A stretch of DNA of 64,000 bases, from contig JACCIC010000219.1 of the NCBI GenBank assembly GCA_018907035.1, forward strand, positions 620,001-684,000. The letters run 5' to 3'. Shown in pieces: positions 46,769-58,180 of this stretch. The position numbers and the translations under genes were made by a program. Every line of letters begins with the position of its first letter. Position 1 is the stretch's first letter. Below the pieces are notes generated by a model. The model ran no database searches and was not told the DNA's origin. It saw only the letters and a list, made by a program, of their open reading frames with translations. This DNA comes from Sycobia sp. Sy_11 (taxonomy: Eukaryota; Arthropoda; Insecta; Hymenoptera; Epichrysomallidae).

Positions 46769-47852
46769 CGTGATGCCAGCAGATCAGCCGAATACACTGT
46801 TCAGGGGTTATCAGCGCGAAGAAATAGGACATGATACGGGCGTCTCGTAATAAGAAAAAGTAAAATACACGCGAGCGCGGCGATGCAGCGATGGCGCAGC
46901 GTTTACGAGTGACAAGTAGCACGAGAAAAGAGCGTACAATGGCTCCAAGTAAAGAGAAGGTTACTTGCACAACCCCGCAACACTGCCCCAACGAGAGCTG
47001 AGAGCAAATCAATTACTATAGAAAAACCTCATTTCCAGCCTCCGAGTTCACTGCAGGATAAAGCCAGCGCAGCGCAGAGAAGCTTGAGAAGATGGCCGAA
47101 GCCGGCCCCGAGCGAAGAAGAAGTGACGAGCAAGAGTCACACGCAATAAAAACTTAAGCATAGCGTAGATGGTAGATTAGGATAATTAGAGTACAAGTTA
47201 TATATTTTTCATAATTTAGAATTAGTTTATACGCTTCATATTTCTACAATTATCTTAGAATTAGTTATACGTTTATACATTTTTCATATAACTTAGCTAT
47301 TTTTACTTACTTATTTCTTTTTATATAACTGTTACAAAGTTAGCGTAATAATAATATAACGTAGTCTTAATTACCTTTTCTTTTTATGTCATATTAAAAT
47401 AATTAGTTAGAATAGGTATTGATAGTCATAAACATTTTTTTTCCCTTTTATGCCCCAGCGCAAAGAGACATTCTGTTTAATTTCCCCACAGTATTCAAAA
47501 TTCCTGATACTGAATTTGGTAGAATCAGCGCGATGAACTAATATTTTATTTTCGTTATATACACTAGCATAGGAATAAACCCTTAGTATGTAAGACCCAC
47601 ATTGAATTATATAGAGCCACCAGCAGACGACGACAACACCAAGAGACCACCGATGGTCATGAAAGGTAGACTTTAATTTTATTTTAGTTACAAAAAAATG
47701 TATAATTTTGAGTTCGAAGAAAAAACACGTTAAATTTCATACGAGCGGTTCCGACATACACGGATCCTACTCCCTATCCTCAATAATATCCTTACCGGTC
47801 GAAAGACGCGCGAAGGACAACGCGCCTCACCGTCGGTTTGGAAGGGGGAGTT
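46769..47852 (+). other. gypsy-2 3' untranslated region and polypurine tract
   Basis: A GC-richer start (46800-47150) with short broken frames gives way to AT-rich DNA. It ends in the polypurine tract GAAGGGGGAG at 47841-47850, which precedes the 3' LTR. No further conserved coding piece is recognised. Confidence 0.6.
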
Positions 47853-48770
47853 TGTGACCGACCAAATGGCCGGTCCGCGGTTGCAAAACCGAGCGTTCGC
47901 ACGTTACGGCGAAAATACGCGAAGCACGAGCCGCGAGAGTGCGCGACGTTCGCCCGCGATGAAAAAAGCACAGAGAAAGGAAGTTCACCTTCTCCTTCTT
48001 CCCCGAGCCATCGTGGAGATCTGTCGCGTCGAGTAGAGTTGTCATCTGAGCTATCGAACACTTCTCCGATTCTGTTGCCACCCGCATTGCGACCATTCCC
48101 ATGCGCCAGCCGTGCCTACGTCGACGACGACCTCAGCAGCCACGACTGATCCACGACCGTCTCCGCGGTCGTCCCGAACCAGCACCGCCCCTGGGCCTGA
48201 AGGCTCAGTGAGAATACGAGAATGAACGAAGAGAAGCCCCGCCCAGAAAGTGAAAGAGAAAGAGTGAGAGCGAAGAAGAGAGAGAGAGAGAGGAAGCATG
48301 AAAGCACCACCCAGACGAGAGGAAGCCACGCGATCGAGAAGAAACAGCGGCGCCGAGGACCCTTCGGCAAGTAGCCTTCCATGTTATAAATAATGAGTAA
48401 TGTGCGCGTCCCCCTGTGAGCGTGCGCCATCGCAGCGTAGCCGCGCGAGCAAGCGTATAGCTGTAGATTACACCGTGCCCACCCCCCTTTCCCCCCTTGT
48501 CCTACCGCATCTATCCTTGTCCGCCGAACCCGCTCCGTCGTGTCTGTCGTCGTCGCGCTTATAATGTTAACTGTACATTGCGAAGAGATTTGTAACGCGT
48601 AGAGTAAGGAATGTGTGATGCGCGAGTTGTAATAAATAATTGATCATATATTATTAACAATTAGACTCGTTCTTTCGCGTTCTTAGTTCCCCGTTCCCCG
48701 TTCTCTCGTTCCAGCGACGCCGATGCCACGTGAGATACTAAGGTAAGTAACCCGCTAAAGACGGGTTATA
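47853..48770 (+). repeat. gypsy-2 3' LTR
   Basis: Begins TGTGACCGACCAAATGGCCG and ends ACCCGCTAAAGACGGGTTATA, colinear with the 5' LTR over its full length with point differences (for example GTCGGG against GACGGG at the terminal hairpin). (TA)n follows at once. Confidence 0.9.
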
Positions 48771-49970
48771 ATATATATATATATATATATATACATAATA
48801 TGTTCATAAATCGCATTCGAGGTTAAACGCAATCAACGTTTGAAGAGAATTTGATAACGTGTTATTAAAATCTTCAATAATATATAAAATATATAAATGC
48901 AGTTTAAATTCGAAAGACTTTTTTAATTTGCTGTAGTATGAGACCACTTAATTTTCTATCAATCAAACAAATATATAATCAATGACAGATCAATGACAGT
49001 TCGATTTGAAATGTTTAATAGAGGACATTTATTTTACATTTATTTTACATACATTTATTATTACATTTTTTGTTTATACTCATTTCTTTGTGTTATCACA
49101 GTTTTTTTCTCTTATAGGTTTCTATAATTTCAACAATTTTCGTGTACCGTTTCTGTATATCATTTTTAATATTTTAACTCTCTAATTCATATATATTTAA
49201 ATCAAAAAATTTTATTATTTCAAGATAATTTTTATAATGCACCGCGGTTAAAATATCATCTTCAAAACTCTGTATGGATAATTCTTTTACAGTAATTGCA
49301 CAAATTTCGTGAAAATACCTCCATACTTTAAAATCGGCTGAATTATCACAGCTTCTCGATATTAACTTGATGAACGGCTATTTTAGGATTTTTTGAATTT
49401 GATAAAAAATTTTTTTTCGAACATATCCACATACGAAATCCATTGTGATAAATATTATTGTGTTATGTATTCTATCATATACAACATCCATTTTTAAAAA
49501 AGATGGTATCTATTCGATCAAAACATATTTCCGCGTTGAAGCTATGCAGCGTGCTGTTCTAGAACCAACATTATAGTTCTTAATAGACAGGCTATAGGCA
49601 TACTGGTACATCGGCCGTCTGGCACAGCAAAAATTATGTCAGAACGTATACATTCATTCTGGCACACTCCCACTCCACAAAATTGTCAGTATCCCGTCTG
49701 ATGTTACAAGGACGAATTACTCAAGGCTTCTTTCGAATCGAGCAATGTCTGAAGGCGTAGGAAATGCGCGTGGAAATATGCAATTATACCTATGACTATT
49801 AGTTCTACTTTTTTATTTGTTCTTTTCTATTGCTTACACTTGTAAAACTGATTTCAGCTATTTAAATATCGTGTCTCTAATCTCCATTAATGCAATTCTA
49901 ATGAACGATATGTGGTCATGTAAGACCAATCAATGACAACATTGTGCCGACACAATAGAGAGCGATAAAA

Positions 49971-50159
49971 TTATTCTTTTGCCACAGTAAGTGCCGAGAC
50001 ATCATTCCCAAATATGAATACTCCGTGAGATCGAAGCATAGAAATAGTCTGGTCACTTATCTCCACAAATTGGGGGGAATGGTGGCCTACGTAAAGTACG
50101 CTACAAAAGTCCGCAGAAAGTTTAAAGACTTTCCAATATACACACTTTTTATTTTTTTC
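49971..50159 (-). other. unrecognised protein-like frame
   Basis: An open minus-strand frame of about 62 codons ending at TAA 49973-49971. Its peptide has ordinary protein character in otherwise AT-rich DNA: VYWKVFKLSADFCSVLYVGH, then HSPQFVEISDQTISMLRSHG and VFIFGNDVSALTVAKE. No clear splice acceptor precedes it and I do not recognise the family. It could be a decayed exon, a transposon fragment or chance. Confidence 0.3.
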
Positions 50160-50342
50160 AATTCATCAAAAATTTTTTGAATATTTATTTATTTTTTAGC
50201 CTTTGTTTATTTATTTATGTGTTTTATTTATTTAATTGTTATATATAGACTATATTTAATTGTTTTATTTGATTTTTTTATTTAGTTATTTCATTAATTT
50301 AATTCATTTCTTAATTTATTAATTAATTTATTTATTTCTTTG

Positions 50343-50379
<37 letters not shown>

Positions 50380-50446
50380 TGTTTTATTTAATTTTTTTAC
50401 TTCATTTATTAATGTATTTGTTTGAATTTTTAGTTCTAGACGAATC

Positions 50447-50645
50447 ATCTATAAAGAAATATGTATCTGGCTTGCGGTGCAGAAGCCGCTCCAGACAATC
50501 TAACAGGAATGTGAGCAGATACAGCAGCAGTAGCAGTAGCAGAAGGAGCCGCAGCAACACTGTGATGAGTATGCATGAAGAAAAGGAAGAACTTAAGAAC
50601 AAACCTCGTATAATTTCCGAGGAAATTATACTACAATATTTATAA
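50447..50645 (+). other. possible exon with arginine/serine-rich stretch
   Basis: A good acceptor-like sequence (TTTGAATTTTTAG, ending ~50433) precedes a frame that runs to TAA at 50643-50645. It encodes KKYVSGLRCRSRSRQS, a serine run, RRSRSN and an acidic/basic tail (EEKEELKNKPRIISEEIILQ). RS-rich tails are typical of splicing-associated proteins, but no RNA-recognition motif or partner exon is visible, and an AATAAA lies about 40 bp downstream. A terminal exon is possible; a fortuitous frame cannot be excluded. Confidence 0.35.
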
Positions 50646-51185
50646 CAGTATAATAATAATATTAAATTTATAATAATATATAATAAATTATTATATATAA
50701 CTTATACAAACTTTAAACTATACTATTAATGTGTACTTATAAAATGTTATAAATTACTATCATAAATAATAATATTTTAACGTTATTTAATTTTTTTATT
50801 GAAATCAATTCCATACTACAATCGAATTTAAAAATTACCTTACTAAGAAATAAATATCTAATATATTAATTTAATATATAATTTAATATACAAATTTAAT
50901 ATAAAAGGTTTTTTCATTTGATAAAATAATTTTTATTTTACTCTCTTGTGAGTAACGAAGCCATTTCATTCTCTTGCACTGCTTTTTTTGTTGATAATTG
51001 ATCTTTAATCCAAGGTGATAAAATCTAATTTACAATTAATATAATATTTACTAAAATATAATTTTTTTATTTTTAGACTTAGATTAAGACATATTTTTAA
51101 GTTTTGTCATAACTTATAACAGAATATATATATATCTATATATATATATCATACCACACCATATCATATCATATCATACTAATTT

Positions 51186-51976
51186 ATAAAGACAAAACGA
51201 GTTTTTATTTGTACATGATAAACAAATAAGCTACTAAACGGATTGCTCTGAAATTTGATACATAGATTCTATATTATCTTCGGAAGGACATAGGCTATGC
51301 TTTTTATTGAAATCATTTTACTTTCATCAATAGTCAGTTTGACCAGTGGCCAGTAGGTGACGTCTTGAATCACAAATATCAACATAAAGTAGTCTTGACA
51401 TGTTTATTATTTTCAGAAGTGACATAAAGTGGCTTAAAAAATATACTATTCGCAGATTATTATTTTGCTTTAATTTCAGTTGGCACCACTATTGAAAATA
51501 TACATGGTATTTAATTTAAAATACGGAAACATACGAGAAAAAAGATATATATCTATATATATAAAGATGGTTTCTACCGGAGAAATATTGTATTGAGTTC
51601 TATGGGGAGATTTGTGTTGCGACTGTAGAATAAGATGTTCAGAAAAAAGAAAAAAAAAGGTAATACCGACTAACGTCACACTTTCTTTACGATACGAATC
51701 ACAAATTGGATATGAACATTCATTTGAGCTGGCCTGGTATTAATAATTTCAGCGGATTAATTTGAGTTGATGTTCGTGATTCAAGACGCCACCTAGTAGC
51801 CGCTGATGAAACTGATTGTTACAAACATTAACTTAATTTATTAATAAAAGTAAAATGATTTTCAATAAAAAACATAGTCTATGTCCTTCCTAAGATAATA
51901 TAGAATCTATATGTCAAAATAATCGGTTCAATAGTTTTTTCAGTTATCGTGTACAAACAAAAACACTCTTTGTCTT

Positions 51977-51979
<3 letters not shown>
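51186..51979. mobile_element. inverted-repeat element of unknown class between (TA)n tracts
   Basis: The arms 51186-51389 and 51760-51979 are inverted copies sharing ATAAAGACAAA, TTTTTATTTGTACA, ATAGATTCTATATTATCTT, GGAAGGACATAG, TTTTTTATTGAAA and GTCTTGAATCAC, with many substitutions. The 370-bp spacer has no clear gene. The outer ends touch (TA)n or TA-rich DNA. The GGACATAGGCTAT-like core recalls a repeat widespread in insect genomes, but the class is not certain. Confidence 0.65.

Positions 51980-52057
<78 letters not shown>
51980..52057. repeat. (TA)n microsatellite
   Basis: Long pure (TA)n directly after the right arm of the inverted-repeat element. Confidence 0.95.
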
Positions 52058-52059
<2 letters not shown>

Positions 52060-52377
52060 CACTATCTACTTTACTTCTGAACAAATCAGATTTTAGACTT
52101 AAATAAGTTGTTCTTACTTTTTGATATTACTCTTGGAAATCTTTTTAGTGTTACATAAATTTTACTTATAAAACAAGAAACTGGAATATTCAAATACATT
52201 TATTTTCATAATCAAAATGATAATTATGTTGCAGCCAGATTTTTTTCAGTGCAGGTGAATTGGCTCCAGGGAAATGTTGGCTTCAATATGTACTCGGTGG
52301 GCAATGTACAGATCTTTAAGAATTATATTTCCGATGGTCGTTTGTCTGGTCACATATGTGCCAATAAATTTCAAAAG

Positions 52378-52790
52378 GGCTAACTTCCTATATTTCTATA
52401 CAATTTTGTAGATAGATTAGACTAATGAACCTGTACCAAACTACCATAGAAAAACAAATTTTATGACGAATTAACTGATTCAGATAATACCGATGAAGCC
52501 TATATATATGCTATTCAATTATGGGATAGATTTAATATCAGAACTTTAGGAAAACATTCCGACTTATATTTAAAAAATATGTTCTACTGTTGACTGATGT
52601 GTTCGAAAGTTTTCGAGAGACCTCTATTAAAGCATACGGCTTATTACCTGCTCAGTATTACACAACTCCTGTATTTACATTAGCAACAGCTCTTAAAATT
52701 ACGAAAGCTGAATTGGACCTTCTAAAAGATATTGATATGTTATTATTTATCGAATCAGGCATCAGAAGAGGAATAAATCGGTCTCCGTAG
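52378..52790 (+). pseudogene. protein-primed DNA polymerase B relic, N-terminal palm part (Polinton/adintovirus type)
   Basis: Successive short frames give FYDELTDSDNTDEAY, QLWDRFNIRTLGKHSDLYLK, then TDVFESFRETSIKAYGL and LLKDIDMLLFIESGIRRGI, matching the conserved stretch of family-B polymerases of Polinton/Maverick or adintovirus-like elements (FNIRNLGEYHDLYL, DVFENFR and DMLLFIEKGIRGGI in the family). The region is broken by stops and at least one frameshift and loses homology after 52790. It is an old, inactive copy of a mobile or viral replication gene. Confidence 0.8.
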
Positions 52791-53066
52791 GTAAAAAATG
52801 CTGCAATTGTTATCCGTAGGTAAAAAATCCGTGCATGGGTTTGTCATACGATAAAATCAAGCAAAAAAACGCTTTTTTTATTATGATATTAATAATCTAT
52901 ATATATAGGCGATGGCACATGATCTGCCAACTAGAAAAATTAAATGGATTGAGTATGAATCCAATCAATAATTCTTCCATTGTGTGCAGAGCATCGTACA
53001 CCCCCGGGCTCAAAGCAGAAGAAACTTCTCACTACTTTGAACGATAAGAAAATATATGTTATTTAA

Positions 53067-53345
53067 ATTAATAAATATTTTTATCGGTCTTACACTCTTT
53101 ATAATATAATATATTAGCTAAAATAATGACAGTCAGACTGTCCTTGTTTATGTTCACCCTCGTAGAATCTGAAATAAAACTTATGACTACAATAAATTAT
53201 ATTAAAAATTAAAAACAAAAATAAAATAAATTTAATAATAAAACAAAAATAAAAATAAACAATAAAAAAAAACCTTAAATTTAAAAACACCTTGGTGTCC
53301 GACGTTTCGGACCGCTACAGTTCATCCTCAGGAACTAAACTCAGA
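53067..53345 (-). mobile_element. diverged Penelope-like 3' fragment
   Basis: Minus orientation: TTAATAAATATTTTTATCGG, the palindrome GACAGTCAGACTGTC at 53129-53143, an A/T-rich tract and a hammerhead-like motif at the right. No coding part is present. It separates two pieces of the polymerase relic, although the polymerase segment that should lie between them is missing too, so a deletion accompanied or followed insertion. Confidence 0.75.
53285..53342 (-). ncRNA. diverged hammerhead motif
   Basis: Minus strand: TAGTTC-CTGAGGA, ACTGTAGCGGT, CCGAAACGTC, GGAC. The core CTGANGA and GAAA are kept, helix I pairs as GTTC/GGAC, and the cleavage triplet is GTC. Stem II pairs less well. It shares only the plan with the A-E motif, which supports selection on the fold. 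Confidence 0.5.
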
Positions 53346-53368
53346 TATGTTATTCACTACAGAGCACT

Positions 53369-54300
53369 TAAATAAGCACTGGATAATAGACTGAAAAAGG
53401 TATATAGAAGTTTAAGTTTCTTACAAAAACCTTGGCTTAAACCACACATAGAGTTTAATACAGAAAAGAGGAAACAGGCAAAGAATGAGTTTGAGAAACG
53501 CTTTTACAAACTTTTAATTAATACAGTGTATGCAAAGTGCATCGAGCAAGAAGGATCTGTCGTGGATGTAGGATTAATTAATAAATTTTCAGGTCGATAT
53601 GAAGCAGAAACACGCATCGCTTTACCAAATTTTCATAGCTGTTCAATTTTCGATGAAAATTTAGTTGTCATTTAGCTCAAAAAGACAAGTGTTATTATAT
53701 ACAAAAAGACAATTAAAAAACCTATATACGTTGGTCTTAGCATTTCGGACCTATCAAAGACACTAGTTTATGATTTTCACTACTCTTATATGAAAAAGCG
53801 ATTGGGAGAAAAATTCAAACTGCTGTATACTGATACAAACAGTTTAATATAAGAAGTGAAAGACATGGACATAAAATTATGAAAGAAGGTATTCATCTAT
53901 TAGATACTTCTAATTATAATAAAAATAGTTAGTATGGTATGCCTCGATCCAAGAAAAACATTCCAAAATTAATGAAGAACGCATATAATGGAAAAATTAG
54001 AATTGAATTTATTGGTTTACGGAAAAAATGTATAGTATTTTAGTGGACAGAGGAGAATAGTAAAAAAAGCTAACGAAATAAAATGGAACGTTGTAAAGAA
54101 AACAATTACCTTTGAAGATTATCGAAAATATTTTGATGACCTCGACATTATTCATCGCAAGCACTGTAACATCCGTTCTAAGTTAAATATAGTATATACT
54201 GAAAAACAGTTAGTTTAAGTTTGAATGCCGATAAAAGATTCTTACTAACAAATAGTACAGATACTTTACTGTGGGCAAACTATGGAATTATGGAAGAAAA
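53369..54300 (+). pseudogene. protein-primed DNA polymerase B relic, C-terminal part
   Basis: Order of recognisable pieces: KKVYRSLSFLQKPWLKPHIE, KQAKNEFEKRFYKLL, SCSIFDENLVV, then [29 protein letters not shown] (the YxDTDS metal-binding motif, with Asn for the second Asp), IEFIGLRKKC, KTITFEDYRKYF and DKRFLLTNSTDTLLWANYG near the C-terminus. These are hallmarks of Polinton/adintovirus-type polymerase B. Stops at about 53674 and several later ones, plus frameshifts, make it inactive. The middle of the enzyme (motif A and its surroundings) is missing. Confidence 0.85.
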
Positions 54301-54368
54301 TATGGCACAAGCTTCATGTGAAATAGAGAGAGAAATATTAGACGAAGCAAAACAACCAAAAGAGAGAG

Positions 54369-54746
54369 ATGGGGATAAAGAACGCTTACTTAGAGACTAC
54401 TGAAAGAGTAATTAGAGTGGAGGTAGACGACGATGTAGAAGAACTAAGAAACGCAAGCAGTAATGAATCTATAGTAACTCGTGTAGAGGTGTATGCAGAA
54501 CAAGAGAGGAGTGTTAACGAACCCACTGAAAATAGAATAACCGCAGAGGAGGTTACACTTTACTGCAACGAAGGCGAACCCATCGCCATTGAATATTATG
54601 TATCGCTTGAAATAATAGATGCGTGGAATCCTGCAGTAATCTTGAAAATGTGGAAGGGGATAATCTCAATAGAGAGGGAAAACGTGGAATTGGAAAATGA
54701 GCCATATGAACAAACCGATGATGATAAGAGCTCATTCGAGAAGTAG
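54369..54746 (+). CDS. acidic protein of unknown function next to the polymerase relic
   Basis: A 125-codon frame rich in Glu and Asp (VEVDDDVEELRNASSNES, ERENVELENEPYEQTDDDK). It overlaps the end of another frame that follows the polymerase (54221-54403, EENMAQASCEIEREILDEAK). A +1 shift near 54735 would add REVEELERNYLPPKKKSRL with a basic, nuclear-signal-like end. I do not recognise it. Its place after polB suggests it belonged to the same element. It may be a remnant. Confidence 0.4.
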   Translation: MGIKNAYLETTERVIRVEVDDDVEELRNASSNESIVTRVEVYAEQERSVNEPTENRITAEEVTLYCNEGEPIAIEYYVSLEIIDAWNPAVILKMWKGIISIERENVELENEPYEQTDDDKSSFEK

Positions 54747-54891
54747 AAGAACTCGAACGAAACTACTTACCTCCTAAAAAGAAATCAAGACTTAACTAGT
54801 TCTCAAGGTAAAATATAAGTTTATATTCTATGCAAAAGAGAATTATATACATAATTTTGATTTATTTATTTCTTTTATTTATTATATAAGA

Positions 54892-55105
54892 TGGATCTAG
54901 CTACTCTTAATAAAATTGACGACAGCAAGTTCCTGCCGAGGAAGAAGTGTACAGAATTGGAGAAAAACCATTAGTATATGGCGACTACGAAAATTATAAC
55001 AGAACTTGATAATAGTTTTCAAATATTTTTACCAAAAAGATATCGTCAGCAATATTAAAGGATCAAGAATTTTCCGCAAATCTAGCGAATACTGCAAATA
55101 AATAA
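54892..55105 (+). pseudogene. small OB-like protein relic near polB
   Basis: Starts MDLATLNKIDDSKFLPRKKC, then after a stop continues in another frame (ITELDNSFQIFLPKRYRQQ, LKDQEFSANLANTANK). The ELDNSFQIFLPKR type of stretch recurs in small insect proteins that I associate with Polinton-like elements and single-strand DNA binding. This is a weak recollection, not a search result. Broken by at least two stops. Confidence 0.35.
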
Positions 55106-55228
55106 ATAATATTTAATAAAAAAAATAATTTATTTTACAAATCTATACATACATGTACGCAGAATAATTATATCAATAAATAAAATTATAAACATATTGC
55201 CGTTTTCATATTTAATTGAAAATTAAAC

Positions 55229-56341
55229 TAAAAATCCCAATACGAAAGCAGTTGTAGCTACGTATCATAAACGTGATTCGCTCATGAACAAACTTTTTAT
55301 GAGCGAATTTGGTGCCGTAATATGGACGTTGCAGCTACGTAGTGCAAACCTACCTCGATAATTCAAAAATTTCTGTGAATAAAATCGGTATGATAATTGA
55401 GACGTTGCAACTGCACGTAGCTTATATATAAAATTATTATATAATGCAATTTTTTTGTTTTAGGAAATAATAATTTACATATTCTTTTAATCACAGTTAT
55501 TTTATTTTTATTATGCTATTCATATAAAAATAGAAGTATACTCAAAGACAAATATTTGTATTTTATCAATCATAATATTTTATATTATTTTCAGATATGT
55601 CGTCTTCAACATATTATATAAATCAAAATATTATAATTCTATCGCAGATATAAAATTAATCAATCGATATATTTATACATGTGCAAATAAAATGATTCCT
55701 ATGGAAAAATTCTGTACGATATTACTACTAGCATTCTTATTATTATAGAAAATCCTGTAATATTACTATACAAGAATCATTTTAAAATTCTCATAAAATC
55801 GTCCCCATTCCTACAGTATTACTATAGAAAACTCTTACAAAATCCTATAGAGATTTCTTTTAAATAAGTTTAAATCCGAAGTACCAGTGTAAACTATTTT
55901 GTACATAATAGTAAAATATATAGATAGTTGTGCAAAGTAAATAATAATATCGTATGAACATTTATACTTATTTTAAGACATATAATTATGCAGAGAAAGT
56001 GTGCAAGATGGAAAAGTAGCGAAATTGTCGTTATAAGGTAACTTCATTAATTTTGCAGTTTCCTGCTTTATAGTCCAAGAATGGTATTTATTCCTATAAT
56101 ACTCGATGCGCACAGACAGTCATATAAATCACCAATGATTTTCAGTTTATGACATATCACATAAATTTCTTTAACGTTACATTGAATTATATTTAGAACT
56201 TTCACAATATATTTTCTATGTATTAAAATATAGTTATTTTTATCAGTATAGTTTTATTTCAAAAGAATTGAAGTTAATGGTTTTGTATTATACTCCGATC
56301 ATGAAAAATGGAAGTAAGAGCACCTTGAATAGAATCTTATA
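55229..56341 (+). repeat. left terminal inverted repeat (~1.1 kb)
   Basis: Contains three GTTGCA/GTAGCTACGT-type subterminal motifs (55250, 55324, 55402), then AT-rich sequence such as CAAATATTTGTATT and GCAAATAAAATGATTCCTATGG, inverted and repeated in the right arm. Confidence 0.85.
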
Positions 56342-57004
56342 CACATAACAATATTTTTTAATTTATTATTATATTAATTCTATCAAATATTATATAAATC
56401 GAAAAACTATAAATCTGTATGTTCTAATCATGTATGTTAGATCTCAATAATACATAAAATATGTAACACCGATATCTTGTATTAAATTTCTTTAATCAGG
56501 AAAATGAAGAATATATTATTTACAATATTATTAAATCTACTTAAGTATACGCGAATAGTGATTTTCTATAATGTATGAGTGTATCGGTGTTACTGCTTAT
56601 ACCTTCGTCAAAAGAGTGGCTAGAATATTACTTGTTAGAAAATCAACGACACTAGCAGGTACCTAGTCGGAGTGGGGGTAGCCCTTACAAGTTTAATACC
56701 TGGCTGATCCTTACAGATGTGTAGCTTGCCCTGAGAGAGATGCGGTAGTCGGAAATCCAAACACAATAAAGTCATTAAATATACAAGCACTTATATTTCT
56801 TTCTCTACTAGAACTGCTCCGCATGTGCGTTGAATCTTAGTACTCAAACCTTACGGCTTAATACGGGGAAAACTCCACGGTTTCAGATATGTTTCTTCGA
56901 GAGGGCACGTGTGAATCTCATAAATTCAATCCCGATAATAACGCTTTAGTAGTTTATTATAATCTCTAACAATGCATATATGATGTAAAATAAAAATATA
57001 ACAT

Positions 57005-57660
57005 TTAAAATTCATTAGTTCGTAACGTTGCTATTTTTCCTGGAAAACCAACATTTTTATACATTTTTTCTTCTACCATATATTTCGTACAAGAGTGATA
57101 TCCATTGTGATATTTAATACCTAGTTTATAAGATTTTGCAGGTGCATCACATTCTATCGTATTTATTTTAACATTATAATGAATTTGATCAATAGATATT
57201 CCCTCGTTAACTAAATTAATACTTTCATCCAAAAATTTGTTCATAAATTCATTTGCATCTTTTGGTTTTGATTCTTCACAATAAATACCAATGATGTACA
57301 CATAATTTATTAAACATTCAGAGCATAAAGTGGACCATAAATTTTTTTCAGAACTTTTTCCTAAAGGTGCGCGATCTATATAAACAATTAAATCAATATT
57401 TTTATTATCAATTCCATAAAATAAACGTTGTATATTTATATTTGTATAGGCTTATTTTTTTTATACAAATTTTACGACCAAAATGGCAATACTGTCCACC
57501 TTTCATATTCAATATTTCTGAATACTTAGGCGTGTTAAGTAATGTTCTAGGATCTAATGAAAGAGAAAAGAGTGGTATTTTTTCTCTTATACTGTGTAAA
57601 ATTTCCGATATTGATATTTGTAGGATATGACTTATAATAGCCCGCCGGGAAACAAGGTCT
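57005..57660 (-). pseudogene. EnSpm/CACTA-like transposase relic
   Basis: The best frame (57301-57005) reads IIGIYCEESKPKDANEFMNK, then VKINTIECDAPAKSY, YHNGYHSCTKYMVEEK and KIATLRTNEF before a stop. Upstream in the same sense, in other frames, are IDNKNIDLIVYIDRAPLGKS and SLDPRTLLNTPK with GGQYCHFG. This order (DPRTLL, G-Y-HFG, D-LPLFKS, GLYCG-KP, CDAPAR, GH-GYSSC-KC) is that of a large animal transposase-like family I associate with EnSpm/CACTA elements (family knowledge). Frameshifts and the early stop after RTNEF make it dead. The class call is less sure than the homology. Confidence 0.65.
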
Positions 57661-58180
57661 CTCAGTCCATGGGAGATTGAAACTACTTAATCAATAGTTT
57701 TAGAAGAATTCCTTTCACTGTTTAAGCTCTTAGTTTCATTCTTAACAGTAATTGAATCATTAAAATAAGCAAATTCTTCATCAGAGCAATCAGAACCCGC
57801 ATAATCGGTATATCTATAATTCTATTCTAGTTCATCAAATACAAAACTTACATTATTTTCCAACATTTCTTCTTCTATTTTCTTCAAAATTTAAAAGATT
57901 TAAATCTTCATATAAGAGATAATTATTCTTATCTGACAATAGTATTTTTTTCATGCTGTTAGCGTTCTTAAAATATTCACTTTCTTTCACATTATATAGA
58001 ATACGTTGTGTTACAATTATTTCATTAAGCATCTCATATGAAATTAAATTTTGATATTTTTGAGAATTTTCTTCAGATATTTGTTAACACTAAAAATACT
58101 TAATGATAAAATATTGGGTTGAACGTGTTTCCATGGTGTATTATTCTTGTTGAATTTTTCTTCTAATCTATCTTGGTCCA
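57661..58180 (-). pseudogene. probable N-terminal part of the transposase relic
   Basis: Minus-strand frames with acidic, protein-like stretches (YTDYAGSDCSDEEFAYFNDS at about 57800; SLNSERNSSKTI) lie directly upstream of the conserved transposase block, in its transcriptional sense. No domain is recognised and stops interrupt it. Confidence 0.4.

Larger units (their letters stand above)
38559..48770 (+). mobile_element. Ty3/gypsy retrotransposon gypsy-2, full-length but mutated
   Basis: Two LTRs of ~918 bp in direct orientation enclose a PBS, leader, gag, pol (protease-RT-RNase H-integrase), a third ORF and a polypurine tract. The domain order RT-RNase H-integrase places it in Ty3/gypsy (Metaviridae). 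The insertion point is a (TA)n tract (ATATATAT at 38551-38558; ATATAT from 48771), so a short AT-only target duplication is possible but cannot be proven. The two LTRs are very similar with scattered differences, pointing to a moderately young insertion, yet the coding region has many breaks. Confidence 0.92.
48771..51185. other. AT-rich DNA with two weak exon-like frames
   Basis: Starts with (TA)n (48771-48792). Otherwise AT-rich, with GC-richer patches at 49540-49760 and 49930-50140. Two frames are annotated separately (49971-50159 minus; 50447-50645 plus). (TA)n also lies at 50344-50372 and 51126-51151, and (CATAT)n at 51150-51178. Confidence 0.5.
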
